Assembly (NCBI GenBank): GCA_026874595.1
Contig: CM049316.1
Location: 77,533,676-77,597,675, forward strand
Reading direction: 5' to 3'
Source of the DNA: Sipunculus nudus
Taxonomy: Eukaryota > Annelida > Sipuncula > Golfingiida > Sipunculidae
Length of the DNA stretch: 64,000 nucleotides
The notes under the pieces are model-generated. The model made no database searches. It had not been told where the DNA came from and was given only the letters and a program-made list of their open reading frames with translations. The number at the start of each line of letters is the position of its first letter. Positions within the stretch are counted from its first letter, which is position 1. Below, piece by piece: positions 1-9,929 of the stretch. Position numbers and translations under genes: made by a program.

Positions 1-240
1 AGAGGAATGTTTGATATGAGATGTACAGAGATGACCTGTAATATATATATGTATATATATATATATATTATATATATGTTCATGAGATGACCTGTTATGA
101 ATAAATGCTTGATATGAGATGTACAGAGATGATCTATTAAATACATATATATATATCAATATATTCATGAGATTACCTGTTAAGTATATATAAATATTCA
201 TGAGATGACCTGTTAAATATATATATATGTCCCACCTCTA
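1..240. repeat. AT-rich tandem repeat
   Basis: Short units containing GAGATGACCTGTTA followed by TA-rich tracts recur at about 24, 82, 128, 170 and 205. This is a degenerate minisatellite mixed with (TA)n. No coding potential is seen. Confidence 0.7.
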
Positions 241-1400
241 ACACAAGACATCTATTAATTTTGGGGTCAAAGGTCAAGGTCACAGGGCCCACTTCTTTAA
301 AAAGATTGTGGATTCCAGTTTGGGTAGACATGTTGGCTTCAAACTGATCAAAGGACCCATATTTTGAAGAAGCCCATAAATATATCCTGTAGACAAATTC
401 AGCTGAGTTTCGAGACCCATGGGTCCCTAGTTCAGTTTTTGCAACAGGTCAATGGTTTGTCTGAAACTATTTATAGCATTGGCAGACTGCCAACTTTATC
501 AGCTTTATGCAACAGGTCAAGAATTCACTCAGTGCAGCCAGTTACAGGTCAAGAGTTCATTTAGTGCAGCCAGGTGAAGGTCAAGAGTTCACTCAATGCA
601 ATGGCTGCAGCTAACAATAATGTTCCAGTTCACACAGGGCAACTGCTTTTCTCACCTAAGCCTGGTCAGCTCAGTGCACCTGACTCATTTTGATGTATTG
701 GCCTTATAATTTGACCTGTCAATGCATCTGGCTTTCTAATACATAAGATTTGTGTCGCCACCTACAGTGACTTTTGCAAAGTATATGTACCTGCTTATTT
801 CTAAGGAGGGATTCCATATATCAGCCTGAAATTATGCATATGTATATATCTCAGATAGCTTTGTCTTTTGCAAAACAGGTGGCACCACCTACAATCATTT
901 TTGTAGTGTATGCCCCTGCCTATTCCTCTAGAGTAATTGACGTATCAGCCTGAAATTATACATGTTGATACATCTTGGACAGTTTTGTTGTATACAGAAC
1001 TTGTGGTGCCACCTACAATTCATATCATGCTTTGTGTTCATAGCTGAAGAGTAGTTTTAAGTATCTGCCTGAAATTTTGCATTTTTGTAACTGGTGCATG
1101 TACTCCGGTTCAGAATTTTCAGTGCTTGCATTGTACATATAAAAATACTAACATCACGCTTGCACATGAAAAGCAATGATCCAGCATGAAAGCATTATAC
1201 CTGATGAGCTGATCCCAGATATAGACAAATCTTAGTTGCACACAGGTCCAGAGCTCAAGGGTTTCATCAAAGCCAGCTTTATCAGCTAGACAGGCCACCT
1301 TTGTATGCATCCTGTTAAAGAATAAAATTGAGCATTTTTTCAGTGCTCTTTTTCATTATTTTATAAATTTTTACCTGTAGAACAAGCTCTACCACCACCA
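241..1400. repeat. Dispersed-repeat DNA upstream of the zinc-finger gene
   Basis: GACCCATGGGTCCCTAG at about 413 matches the 3' terminal hairpin of the family A elements seen later in the window. A short tandem (ACAGGTCAAGAGTTCA units) lies at about 505-600. From about 760 to 1020 there are units with GGCACCACCTACAAT and CAGCCTGAAAT, the same core repeats as at 25.6 kb and 29.4 kb. No convincing exon is seen, although a 5' exon of the zinc-finger gene could lie here. Confidence 0.5.
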
Positions 1401-1409
1401 TATTTGGAT

Positions 1410-2642
1410 ATGTTTATAAAGAAAGAAAATGACCAAGGCAGCTCTAAGAGAGATTCAAATGTTGAGGTCCAGGACAGTGGATTCATCAAGATCACATCAT
1501 GTGACTACCTTAAGACAGAATCAGATGTACAGACATTACCAACAAATTCTTTGTTTGAAAATAACCAAGACACCATGGTAACCTGTATGAGTACTGAGGA
1601 TGAAGATAAAAATCTCCTTCAGTACATAAAGTATGATATTTCTGATGAGGAAACACAAAGTCTTTCCAAGGAAATCGAGAATAATTTATCAGCCAAGGAA
1701 AACCAGAGATGTTCACAATACATGAATGATATTTTATGTGATGCTCCCTCAACTTGTACAGAATACACTAATCAGATAACTGTTCATGTGTCAACTGTTG
1801 TACCTGAGGGTAGCAATGTTGATTCAAATGAAACAGAGCAGTATAATAATCAAAATATAGATGTAAAATCACTTTCCAATGACAAATCGTTTGAGTGTGG
1901 ACAGTGTGGCAAATTGTTCTCCCAGCAGCGACACCTTGAGAGACATATGAGGATACATACTGGAGAAAAACCATTTACATGTGGACAGTGTGGTAAATCT
2001 TTCTCTCAAGAGAGTCACTTGAAGACTCACATCTTGACACATACAGGAGAAAAACAATATGTATGTGAACAGTGTGGTAAATCTTTCTCTCGGGAGAAAA
2101 ACCTTGAGAGACACATGAGGATACATAGTGGAGAAAAACCATTTAAATGTGAACAGTGTGGTCAAGCTTTCGCTGACCAGAGTAACCTGAAGAGACACAT
2201 CTTGACAAATAAAGGAGAAAAACCATATATATGTGAAAAGTGTGGTAAATATATCTGTGTGAAGAGTATAAAAATGAAAAAATACTTACAGACACATACT
2301 GGAGAAAAGCCATTTATATGTGGACAGTGTGATAAATCTTTCGCTCATCAGTGTAATCTGAAGACTCACATCTTTTCACATACAGGAGAAAACCCATATG
2401 TATGTGAACAGTGTGGTAAATCTTACTCTCATCAGTGTTACCTGAAAATTCACATCAGAACACATACTGGAGAAAAACCATATATATGTGAACAGTGTGG
2501 TAAATCTTTCTCTCGGCAGAAAAACCTTAAGGCACACATCAAGACTCATACTGGAGAAAAAACATTTAAATTTGGACAGTGTGGTACATCTTTCTCAAAT
2601 AAGGGTAACCTGAACAGACATAAAAAGAGGACACATACTTAA
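1410..2642 (+). CDS. C2H2 zinc-finger protein, nine tandem fingers
   Basis: A 410-residue open frame beginning at the first ATG (1410) and ending in TAA at 2640-2642. Residues 1-160 are acidic and rich in Ser, Asn and Thr, with no KRAB, SCAN or ZAD domain that I recognise. Residues ~161-410 are nine C2H2 units of about 28 residues joined by TGEKP-type linkers, so this is probably a sequence-specific nuclear DNA-binding protein. Fingers 1-3 and 6-8 keep both Cys and both His. Finger 4 has Asn for the last His, finger 5 is scrambled and lacks the first His, and finger 9 has Phe for the first Cys. The open frame continues 6 bp upstream of the ATG through a TTG. A possible acceptor (TTACCTGTAG, ending about 1380) lies just upstream, so this may be the last exon of a longer gene. 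The target is unknown. The coding call is firm; the gene start is less sure. Confidence 0.8.
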   Translation: MFIKKENDQGSSKRDSNVEVQDSGFIKITSCDYLKTESDVQTLPTNSLFENNQDTMVTCMSTEDEDKNLLQYIKYDISDEETQSLSKEIENNLSAKENQRCSQYMNDILCDAPSTCTEYTNQITVHVSTVVPEGSNVDSNETEQYNNQNIDVKSLSNDKSFECGQCGKLFSQQRHLERHMRIHTGEKPFTCGQCGKSFSQESHLKTHILTHTGEKQYVCEQCGKSFSREKNLERHMRIHSGEKPFKCEQCGQAFADQSNLKRHILTNKGEKPYICEKCGKYICVKSIKMKKYLQTHTGEKPFICGQCDKSFAHQCNLKTHIFSHTGENPYVCEQCGKSYSHQCYLKIHIRTHTGEKPYICEQCGKSFSRQKNLKAHIKTHTGEKTFKFGQCGTSFSNKGNLNRHKKRTHT

Positions 2643-2940
2643 GAAAAACCATTTAAATTTTGACAGTGTGGTTAATCATTCTCTGACCCCAGTTACCTGA
2701 AGACTTGCATCATGACACATACTTGATGACCACACCATTCTAGTGTGGACGGTGTGGTAAATCTTTCTCGCTTAAGTTTAACGATAAGACCCACAAATTG
2801 ACACATACTGGAGAAAAACCATTTAAATGTTGTGGACGGTGTGGTAAATCTTTCTCGCTTAAGTTTAACGATAAGACCCACAAATTGACACATACTGGAG
2901 AAAAACCATTTAAATGTGGAAAGTGTGGTAAATGAGACAT
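2643..2940 (+). pseudogene. Decayed C2H2 finger units downstream of the zinc-finger stop codon
   Basis: The finger reading continues in frame past the stop as a tenth finger carrying further stops. In another frame there are then two near-identical finger copies at about 2744-2830 and 2831-2917, with a period of 87 bp (one codon over the usual 84). Both keep the Cys pair, CGKSFS and [10 protein letters not shown]-type linker, then run into TGA at about 2934. This looks like a lost C-terminal extension, or fingers from a neighbouring paralogue. Confidence 0.75.
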
Positions 2941-3539
2941 ATCAGGATACAAACTTGAGAGATAACTTGTTCTTGCTTGAAACTCTGGGTAAATTATCCA
3001 TGGGGCAAAAATTCGGTTACAAACAAAAGAAAAAATGTCTCTTGTGCAACGCACATTGGAAAAATAGTTATCGTACTTACCATTTAGGTTTTAAAAGTAA
3101 AGTAATGCACATGGCCAATCATTTGATGGTAAAGGAGCAAGGTAATAAAAAGAATTGTACAATATATGAAAGGTAACACATATTATACAGTGCAGTTATA
3201 CCAGGCCATGGTTATTAATTTCAGAAGCTGCCGATAGTTAGCGACAGGTGTGATTTATCTTCACTCAGCCACGTAGTGATGTTCATCGAGCCTGGTGCAT
3301 AAAAGTACTTTTCAGTGATTCAGAGAATAACGGGGCCCATTTATAATATTATCGGTTGGCTTATATGCAATAACCTTAATCCTTTGCAGGGAAGTGCTGA
3401 CCCCGGCGGGTGCGCCCGGCAATTTTTCCTTCACCCCAGGACATACCTTGAAAGTGTCAATGCCCGCTGGGCAGTAATATTTTAAAAAATTACGACGGGT
3501 TTGTAGCTTGTAGTATCAGGTGCCCACAAGTTGGCCAAA
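2941..3539. other. Unassigned sequence between the zinc-finger gene and the gypsy element
   Basis: An 86-codon open frame at 2916-3176 partly overlaps decayed finger sequence and matches nothing I recognise. The rest shows no coding, RNA or repeat signature that I can support. It may hold the 3' UTR of the zinc-finger gene. Confidence 0.4.
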
Positions 3540-4230
3540 AAATTCCAGACAACGGTAACCTACAAATGTTTTTGCTGGTTTAGCCACAAGGGTGGCTTGT
3601 TCTAGTCTAGCTAGCTCTTCTCCGAGTGTTTTTACATGTTCTTTATACGTTTCCGCGTGTACTAGCACTTCCCATGATTCCGCGTGTACTAGCACGTTGT
3701 CTTAGTAGCAGATCACATTTGGCATGTCGCTGAACAACTTCCCCCATCATGCGGGTAATTACTGCCCCTTCCATGACTAATCTGAATGGCATTACCCAAT
3801 CTGCAATTTGCCAGTAGCCTTTTGTTAGATTTATCTTGGTAACATATCAGCTCTTGGCAACCTACGTGAAAAGTGTTTCATGCTCCGGCATTGATTATGG
3901 AATGAATATGACCGACTGGTTTAACTTATGGTAATCGATCACGAATCTGATATTTCCATCTGGTTTGCGCAGCATTATACAGGGTGATGCAAAACTCAAG
4001 TCAGACTGATCGATAATGTCTAGCTCAAACAGCTCGATTTCTGCTCGCATCGTCTCTCTCAACTCGAACGGAACATGATATGGTTTCAACTTCACTGATG
4101 AATCAGACTTGAGCCGAATATTACATTTAATGACATAGGTGAGTTTGGGGACATCTGTAAATACTTCCCCGTACTGTTGCAATAGATCGTGTATCTCGTG
4201 CTTTTATCGTTTGCCTAGCTCAGAATTAAC
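3540..4230 (-). pseudogene. Ty3/gypsy reverse transcriptase remnant
   Basis: Minus strand. QQYGEVFTDVPKLT at about 4180-4140 starts the RT. KPYHVPFELRETM, SPCIMLRKPDG and IRFVIDYHKLN follow (about 4085-3925). Further on are LTKGYWQIA and a broken catalytic box that reads Y-stop-DN where YxDD is expected (about 3705). A segment between these is deleted, and RNase H is absent. The remnant cannot be active. Confidence 0.85.
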
Positions 4231-4439
4231 CTGTACATCTAATAAGTTTGGCTACGTACTGTTGATGGTAAAGATACGTGGGAGGTTTCATCTACTCCCT
4301 CGAGTTTAGTTCCCCGACTAAGGCAGATTCAGTTTCACAATCCTGATAATCCGGTTCTCATATGGATTCGTTTGTACTCAAGGTGGCAGCAGTTAAGACA
4401 TTCTGAGGATCAGCCCTGGACTGATATCGTTTCAGCATG

Positions 4440-5000
4440 TTCCCATAAAAAAGGTTTTGACCTTGTTGTCGACCTTAATCCGAAAGTCTAGGTCACCTAC
4501 TTTACCTACAACCCTGTATGGACCTTTCCCCTGGACAAGCAGTTTATTCCAGTCTGTTGGCAGGAGCAACAACACTTGTCTCTGATCTCAAAGTTGTAGG
4601 TTTGTTAACTTTTGTTATAAAACTCCTTGTATCTATCGGCAGACTTACTCATGGCTTCACGAGCTAACGTGCACGTGACACTCAGCTTGTCCTTTAGATT
4701 AGTTATGTACTGATACGTAGTCTTGGTTTCTACATCCGCATCAAGTTTTGTCCACAGATCATGTAGAATGCGCATTGAACCTGTCACAAAGAGCTTTAGG
4801 GCAACTCAAAAGGAGAGAAACCTGTGGCGTCTCTTTGTGTTCGCAATGAGCACCGCCCTCAAATATCTATCCCAATATCGTGGTCTCTCTGCACACATCA
4901 GCTTTAAAATCAGTTTCAGTGTACCGTTGAATCTTTCCACAATCCCGTTATACATCGACTCGGGCTTACGCTTAGCCCCCTGACAACTAATCAATTAAGG
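4440..5000 (-). pseudogene. Integrase C-terminal half, remnant
   Basis: Minus strand. IVERFNGTLKLILKLMCAE at about 4950-4890 is the end of the integrase catalytic core, including its conserved Glu. It continues with WDRYLRAVLIA, AMSKSADRYK and a GPYRVV/KVKTF segment typical of the C-terminal domain. Frameshifts and stops occur. The zinc-binding N-terminus and first catalytic Asp are not present. Confidence 0.8.
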
Positions 5001-5039
5001 CCCATGCTGTTCAACAGCTGAGTGAAATGCTTGTTGGGT

Positions 5040-6065
5040 AGACCTTGACCAAGACTTGGCACTGGTCTGTTTACATTCACACGCCTTATGCCCCCAAACC
5101 GTTACATATAAAGCAACGTAAGCCTCCCGATGGCTTAACTGACTGTTCATATGATGCGCGATCTACATCACGTTTCTCTCTCGGCTGAGATACTTGCTGC
5201 CCTGCACGGGGAGCACTACTACGGGAACTCGTTGTAAAACTCTGTAAGCCGTGGGCCTTTGTTTACTGCTTGGCTATCTCCGACATGCTATCTATATTGC
5301 GACACTGTCTCTCTTTCAAAAACAAAGAGAGATCCTTGCTGCAGCAGTTCAGATACTATTCATGCATCAGCAAGTCAACAAACATGTTGAAGTCATCGCC
5401 TATACCCGCCATCTCGATCCAACGGTCAAGGTATCAACTAAGCTCTACCGTAAACTGACTGGGAGTTTCGCCACGCTCTAGCCTACAAGTACGAAACTTG
5501 TTTAGATAACCCTCCTCGGTCATCTGTTAACGCTTTAAAAGAGCTAACTTAAGCTTACCGTAGTTCATGGCATCACTTACTGTTAACTGCCCGTAAGTAT
5601 TCAGCGCCTTATCACGCAATAAAGGACTTTTAAAAGTACAAAGCCCAGCTATCATGATCGTAGATCTGGGACAGTGCTTAACGCTCAAAACATTCTAGAA
5701 ACCGGGTCTAAAACCCGTCTAGTTTATCATGCTGCTCGTCAAAATAAGATGGCTTGAGTTTCTGGAAGGATTCCTTACTCCTCATCTGTTTACTATCCCC
5801 CTAATCACAACTGCATGTTGATTTCAATTTCAGCATTTCTATCTTGTGAGCTCTCTGAGCTTCACGTTCTATACGCTCAAGCTCAGCTACTTCACGTTCA
5901 CGTTCTTACTCTGTTCAGCCCTCTCATTACGCTCGGCGTTTACTCGTTGCTTGGCTTTTAAAGCCTCTACACGCTTGTTAACAAAGTCCTGGAAAGCCTC
6001 ATCCTTGTAACCTAACGCCTGCCCATATTCAAGAATGGACTTCAACGTTTCAATGTAAATGGCTA
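5040..6065 (-). pseudogene. gag remnant: coiled coil, SCAN-like capsid, broken zinc knuckle
   Basis: On the minus strand, about 6060-5830 reads as a charged helical segment (AFQDFVNKRVEALKAKQR, then Glu/Arg-rich). About 5650-5320 reads as a capsid with EEGYLNKFRT, GETPSQFTVELS and YLDRWIEMA, which resembles the retroviral SCAN-like gag fold. About 5115-5050 is a CCHC zinc knuckle (CFICNGLG, frameshift, HKACEC). Several stops and frame changes break it. Confidence 0.75.
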
Positions 6066-6070
6066 AACTA

Positions 6071-6999
6071 ATCGACTATGCAAGTGAACTGTGTAACATA
6101 TGCAAAAATCTGCAAACGGAAACCGTAACCGCTTGGAAAGTTAACAGGTGGTATCCCTATAATCACACGTGGGTTGCACCGAAGATTAAAAGACGCACAA
6201 TCGGAGGGATGAACAGTGTGTGATATTAAAGGCTGAGTACACTAATCGGAAGGAAAATCATCAAGAAATGGTACTATAATAGCTTCCACACAGTAATATC
6301 CTGTACCTCTATCCGGTCACTCATTACTCCAAATTACACCGACCGTCAATCACTGCCCGAATACTAATAAGGAAACGCCTCTAAGAACAGAGTGTGAGAA
6401 AACCTCGCACAGTTGCACTTCCTTTGAAAGGAAACACTAGTGATCGCCTAAACAGAGGCGGTTCCTTCTAAAATATAGCGTACTGAAATTAACATCGGAC
6501 GAGACACCTGTGTTCTCTAACAACTAAACTACCCTAAAATTAACATCTAACGAGACGCGTGTGTCCTTTAACCATATATCTCACGTTATTATCTAAACAT
6601 ACATTAATGCACAATAAATTATCAAAACCAACTGGCTATTATCCCGACTACAATATGCAACAATACCTAAGTCACAGTTCTCTAGTGACACCACTAGTCT
6701 TGAATAAAAGAGGAAGCAATCTAAGATCAGTGGACATGCAAAATTTCAGACTGATACATTTAACATCTCCCGGAATAAATGCAAACAATGTGTTTATTTA
6801 TTTGGAAAGGAAAAATGCAATCACAGTTGATAAAAGTGGCTTGTTATATAATGATGCAGGAAGGTGTGAAAATAAACATGAAAATATATAATTATGACAT
6901 GCAACGTTATATACAGGGAAATCTTTAGTATGACATAAAAAAAAAGGAATATAACAGAATATGAAAGAGCATGCAGTATATGACATATATAGATTATTA
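6071..6999. other. AT-rich region upstream of the gypsy gag; possible LTR
   Basis: This is where a 5' LTR of the minus-strand element would be expected. A short direct repeat (AAATTAACATC...ACGAGACGC...GTGT) occurs at about 6487 and 6537. No LTR pair could be demonstrated. The open frame at 6559-6891 has no recognisable features. Confidence 0.35.
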
Positions 7000-8035
7000 T
7001 ATGATACTTTTTAAAAACCTTAAAGAAGGAGCGATTTCATTGAGATTCATTTAATGTGGCCGACAAAATAGGACCTCGGCATAAAAATGATCTCCTTAAG
7101 TAGTCTGTCCGAGGTTTGGGTATATATAATTTATTGGAATAGCTCTTAGAATAGCCCATGTTGATGGACTTGTTCATAAGGGAACCGGTCGGTCATATAG
7201 AATGGACTTACGTTATTCAGACGTTTTACCATAAGGATGTGAGTCAGATATTTATGTCATTGTTCAACCAATTTGATGCCAAAAGACTGACGGATATCTG
7301 TAAATCTACATTCATTATTAAAATCGCGACTTAAATTACGTACGGCTCGACTTTGAAATCTTTGAATGATAGTCAGACATAAGGAAGGCGCATTTCCCCA
7401 TATTTTTTTCAGTATGATTTCCCAAGATAGTCAATATGTGGCTGAATCGGGCCATTGTACATTTTCAATGCGGGGTTTTGAGGAATGTATCGGCTGAACC
7501 TAAAGAGAGCATCTTCTTTAGAGGAGAGCTTTTCACCTTCTTGACCATGTTAGGCTTTCATTAAACATTAACTACAAGTACGTGATATTGTTAGACTGTG
7601 TGATAGGCTGATCAAATGCTGTGATATTCAGGCCCAAAGTCTCCATAGATCGGGATCTGAAGAGAACGGTTTATGTTTTTTTCGATATTGGTTCAAAAGC
7701 TTATTATCATAAAACAATTTAGATAAAATACTGACGCCGTGTTGAAGTTCCTGCCTGCCTTTGTTATAGGATCATATCTTGTATAAAAATAATGGTATCA
7801 TCCGCAAAAAGATTACATTGACAATTTCCAGTGTTTCCAGTAATATTTACATAAATTAAAAATAATATGTTCCCCAATACAGAACCTGGAGTTATTACAA
7901 TTTCCACAGGATGCTGTGAAGATACTGCGGCAGCTTTTTTTTGCAGCATGAGATCTGTCTGAAAGATAGTACGTTATTCGTTCATGCATGTGATTTACCA
8001 TGGATACCATAATGTCATGACTGATGATGTCAAAA
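7000..8035 (-). mobile_element. 3' half of a non-LTR retrotransposon (LINE), reverse transcriptase remnant
   Basis: On the minus strand, 7949-7764 contains TPGSVLGNILFLIYVN and LFADDTIIF, the RT core with its catalytic DD. Downstream (about 7480-7050) come MVKRLNN, FPYEQVHQHG and YIPKPRTDYLRRS-type segments in shifted frames, as in the C-terminal part of many animal LINE ORF2 proteins. The copy is 5' truncated and frameshifted. Confidence 0.8.
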
Positions 8036-8215
8036 CATTTCTAAAAGTACGTGATTGCGGATGGCGCCACTAGTCTCGTGTATGAGAAATCTGTCCAAGA
8101 CAGATGAAAATGCATATGCGCAGCCCACTCCTGAGAAAAGGGTGTCTACGAATTCTGCAAAAACGGGACAATGGTTGGCGCCATCGGTTTGGTATATACG
8201 AAAAAGCTGTCGAGT

Positions 8216-8255
<40 letters not shown>

Positions 8256-8272
8256 ATTATATATATATCGTT
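8216..8272. repeat. (CA)n(TA)n microsatellite
   Basis: A CA run of about a dozen units passes directly into TA repeats. The short ORFs across it are artefacts. Confidence 0.95.
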
Positions 8273-8279
8273 GATTTTT

Positions 8280-9180
8280 TAAAGTGTTGCGGCATATTCT
8301 GAAAATGTAAGCGCCCGAAAGGGGGCGGGTGTGAGAGGGGGTATTCCCCTGAAACGGTTTGGAAAATTCTGAAAACAAAAATAAAACGTAAAATGTGCAT
8401 TTTTAATGCAGTTTGTTGTCCAATTATTTACTTTCCATCGCATGCTGCAACACATAAAGAGTTATTAAATATTGAATATACAGAATCGTGTGAAATCTTT
8501 TTATGGAAACCCTTAAATAAAAATTTAGATCCGCTGCTGGGTTTTTAATTTTACTCAAAAACATAGGCGCGAATTAAATAAAGCATAAAACAATTAAGCA
8601 TACTGAAAAGCAAAGGATATTCCATTTTCTTTGTTACTTGAAGTTAAGTTGTAATTATTCAATAATAACCATATAACCATTCCCACTAAAATGAATTGCA
8701 TTATATTTGATTCCCTTACCTGTTAAACTACACAATAATGTCCTTTATTACCAAACAACCCGGCTTAGAAATGGTAAAAATTGTTTTCACGTGAGGCATG
8801 TAGACTGAAACGAAATACAATGGATTCATATATTCAAACTAATGGATTTTATGTCATTTTACAAAGAAAGGTCATGCACGCTGACCTCCACCCTTCGGCC
8901 AAAGCCTGCAAGTGTAATAATCACGTGGAAACTTGTATTACATTTCATCAAGGTTGTAACGGTGAAAAATAAACGCAGTTATGAATATAGGATCATTTAT
9001 TTTTACTCAGCAATTAAACATCTAATGGGATATTTTGCGCTTTGGCAAAGGCAAAAATTTAATTAATGAATCAAAGTCTAATTTCCTTGCCATTGCTGCC
9101 TCCACCGAAAGAATACCCAAACTGGACAATCTGTTTAGGCGCACAGTGGGAAGTAGGAATTAAATCTTTTTAAAAAAAAC
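8280..9180. other. Unassigned AT-rich sequence
   Basis: I see no coding exon, RNA gene or recognised repeat. Two overlapping short open frames at 8781-9066 lack any family signature. Confidence 0.4.
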
Positions 9181-9186
9181 TCTGTT

Positions 9187-9812
9187 CGAGTGTTAGACAA
9201 AACGTTTTCATATTTCCAGCGTGGGTCCAATCTGTAGGGGAAATAAGGCCTAGGAACATGTCTCCACATTTTCAAATTCAGGGCGAGGAATTTAAGTAAA
9301 TCCTGCAATTCAACTTTCTCACAACAGGGAATGAATAAAGCGAAGTGCTGTAGATCTTAAATCGTAAAAAAGGCTTCAATATGAAGTGTCATTGTGAGTG
9401 GTCTGTGGACATAGCAAAAATTCAAAACAAAGGGACATTACTTGTCCATACTCACACGGGTAATATCAGCAAGAAACCATAATTCTTTCACGACTGTGTG
9501 CGAGTGTAAGACGAAACGTTTTCATATTTCCAACGTGCGTGGGCCCAATCTGTAGGGGGATAAGGTCTGGGAATATGTCTCCAACTTTTCAAATTCAAGG
9601 CGAGGAATGAATTTAAGTTAAATCCTACAATTCAACTTGCTCACAACAGGGAATGAATTAAGCGAAGCGCTGTAGATCTTAAATCTTAAAAAAGGGCTTT
9701 AATATGAAGTGTCATTGTGAGTGGTCTGTGGACATCGCAAAAATACAAAACAAAGGGACATTACTTGCCCATACTCACACGGGTAATATCAGCCAGAAAC
9801 CATAATTCTTTA
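9187..9812. repeat. Direct tandem duplication of about 315 bp
   Basis: Copy 1 (about 9187-9489) and copy 2 (about 9501-9812) share most bases, including GTTTTCATATTTCCA, TAGATCTTAAATC, GTGAGTGGTCTGTGGACAT and CACACGGGTAATATCAGC. The offset is 314 at the start and 323 at the end because of small indels. No gene content is seen. Confidence 0.9.
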
Positions 9813-9852
9813 TGTTTAGAAACAATGGAAATATTAAATAATAATTTTAAAT

Positions 9853-9916
9853 TAATATTGTTATTATTATTTTTTTATTATTATTATCATCATTATTATT
9901 ATTATTATTATCATTC
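9853..9916. repeat. (TTA)n microsatellite
   Basis: An ATT/TTA trinucleotide tract with a few interruptions. Confidence 0.9.
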
Positions 9917-9929
9917 AACATATACACAC

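Larger units (their letters stand above)
3540..6070 (-). mobile_element. Degenerate Ty3/gypsy LTR retrotransposon (Gmr1-like pol order)
   Basis: Read on the minus strand, the order is gag (coiled coil, SCAN-like capsid, zinc knuckle), then the end of integrase, then reverse transcriptase. All parts carry stops and frameshifts. Protease and the first part of integrase are missing between the knuckle (about 5100) and the IN remnant (about 4994). Integrase before reverse transcriptase is the Ty1/copia-like order known for the Gmr1 group of Ty3/gypsy elements. The C-terminal integrase sequence runs on through a linker into the region before RT, which argues against a chance rearrangement. LTRs were not identified. 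The copy is dead. Confidence 0.8.

Noticed and set aside
8055-8378. Overlapping open frames across the (CA)n(TA)n tract
   Set aside because: Low-complexity artefacts.
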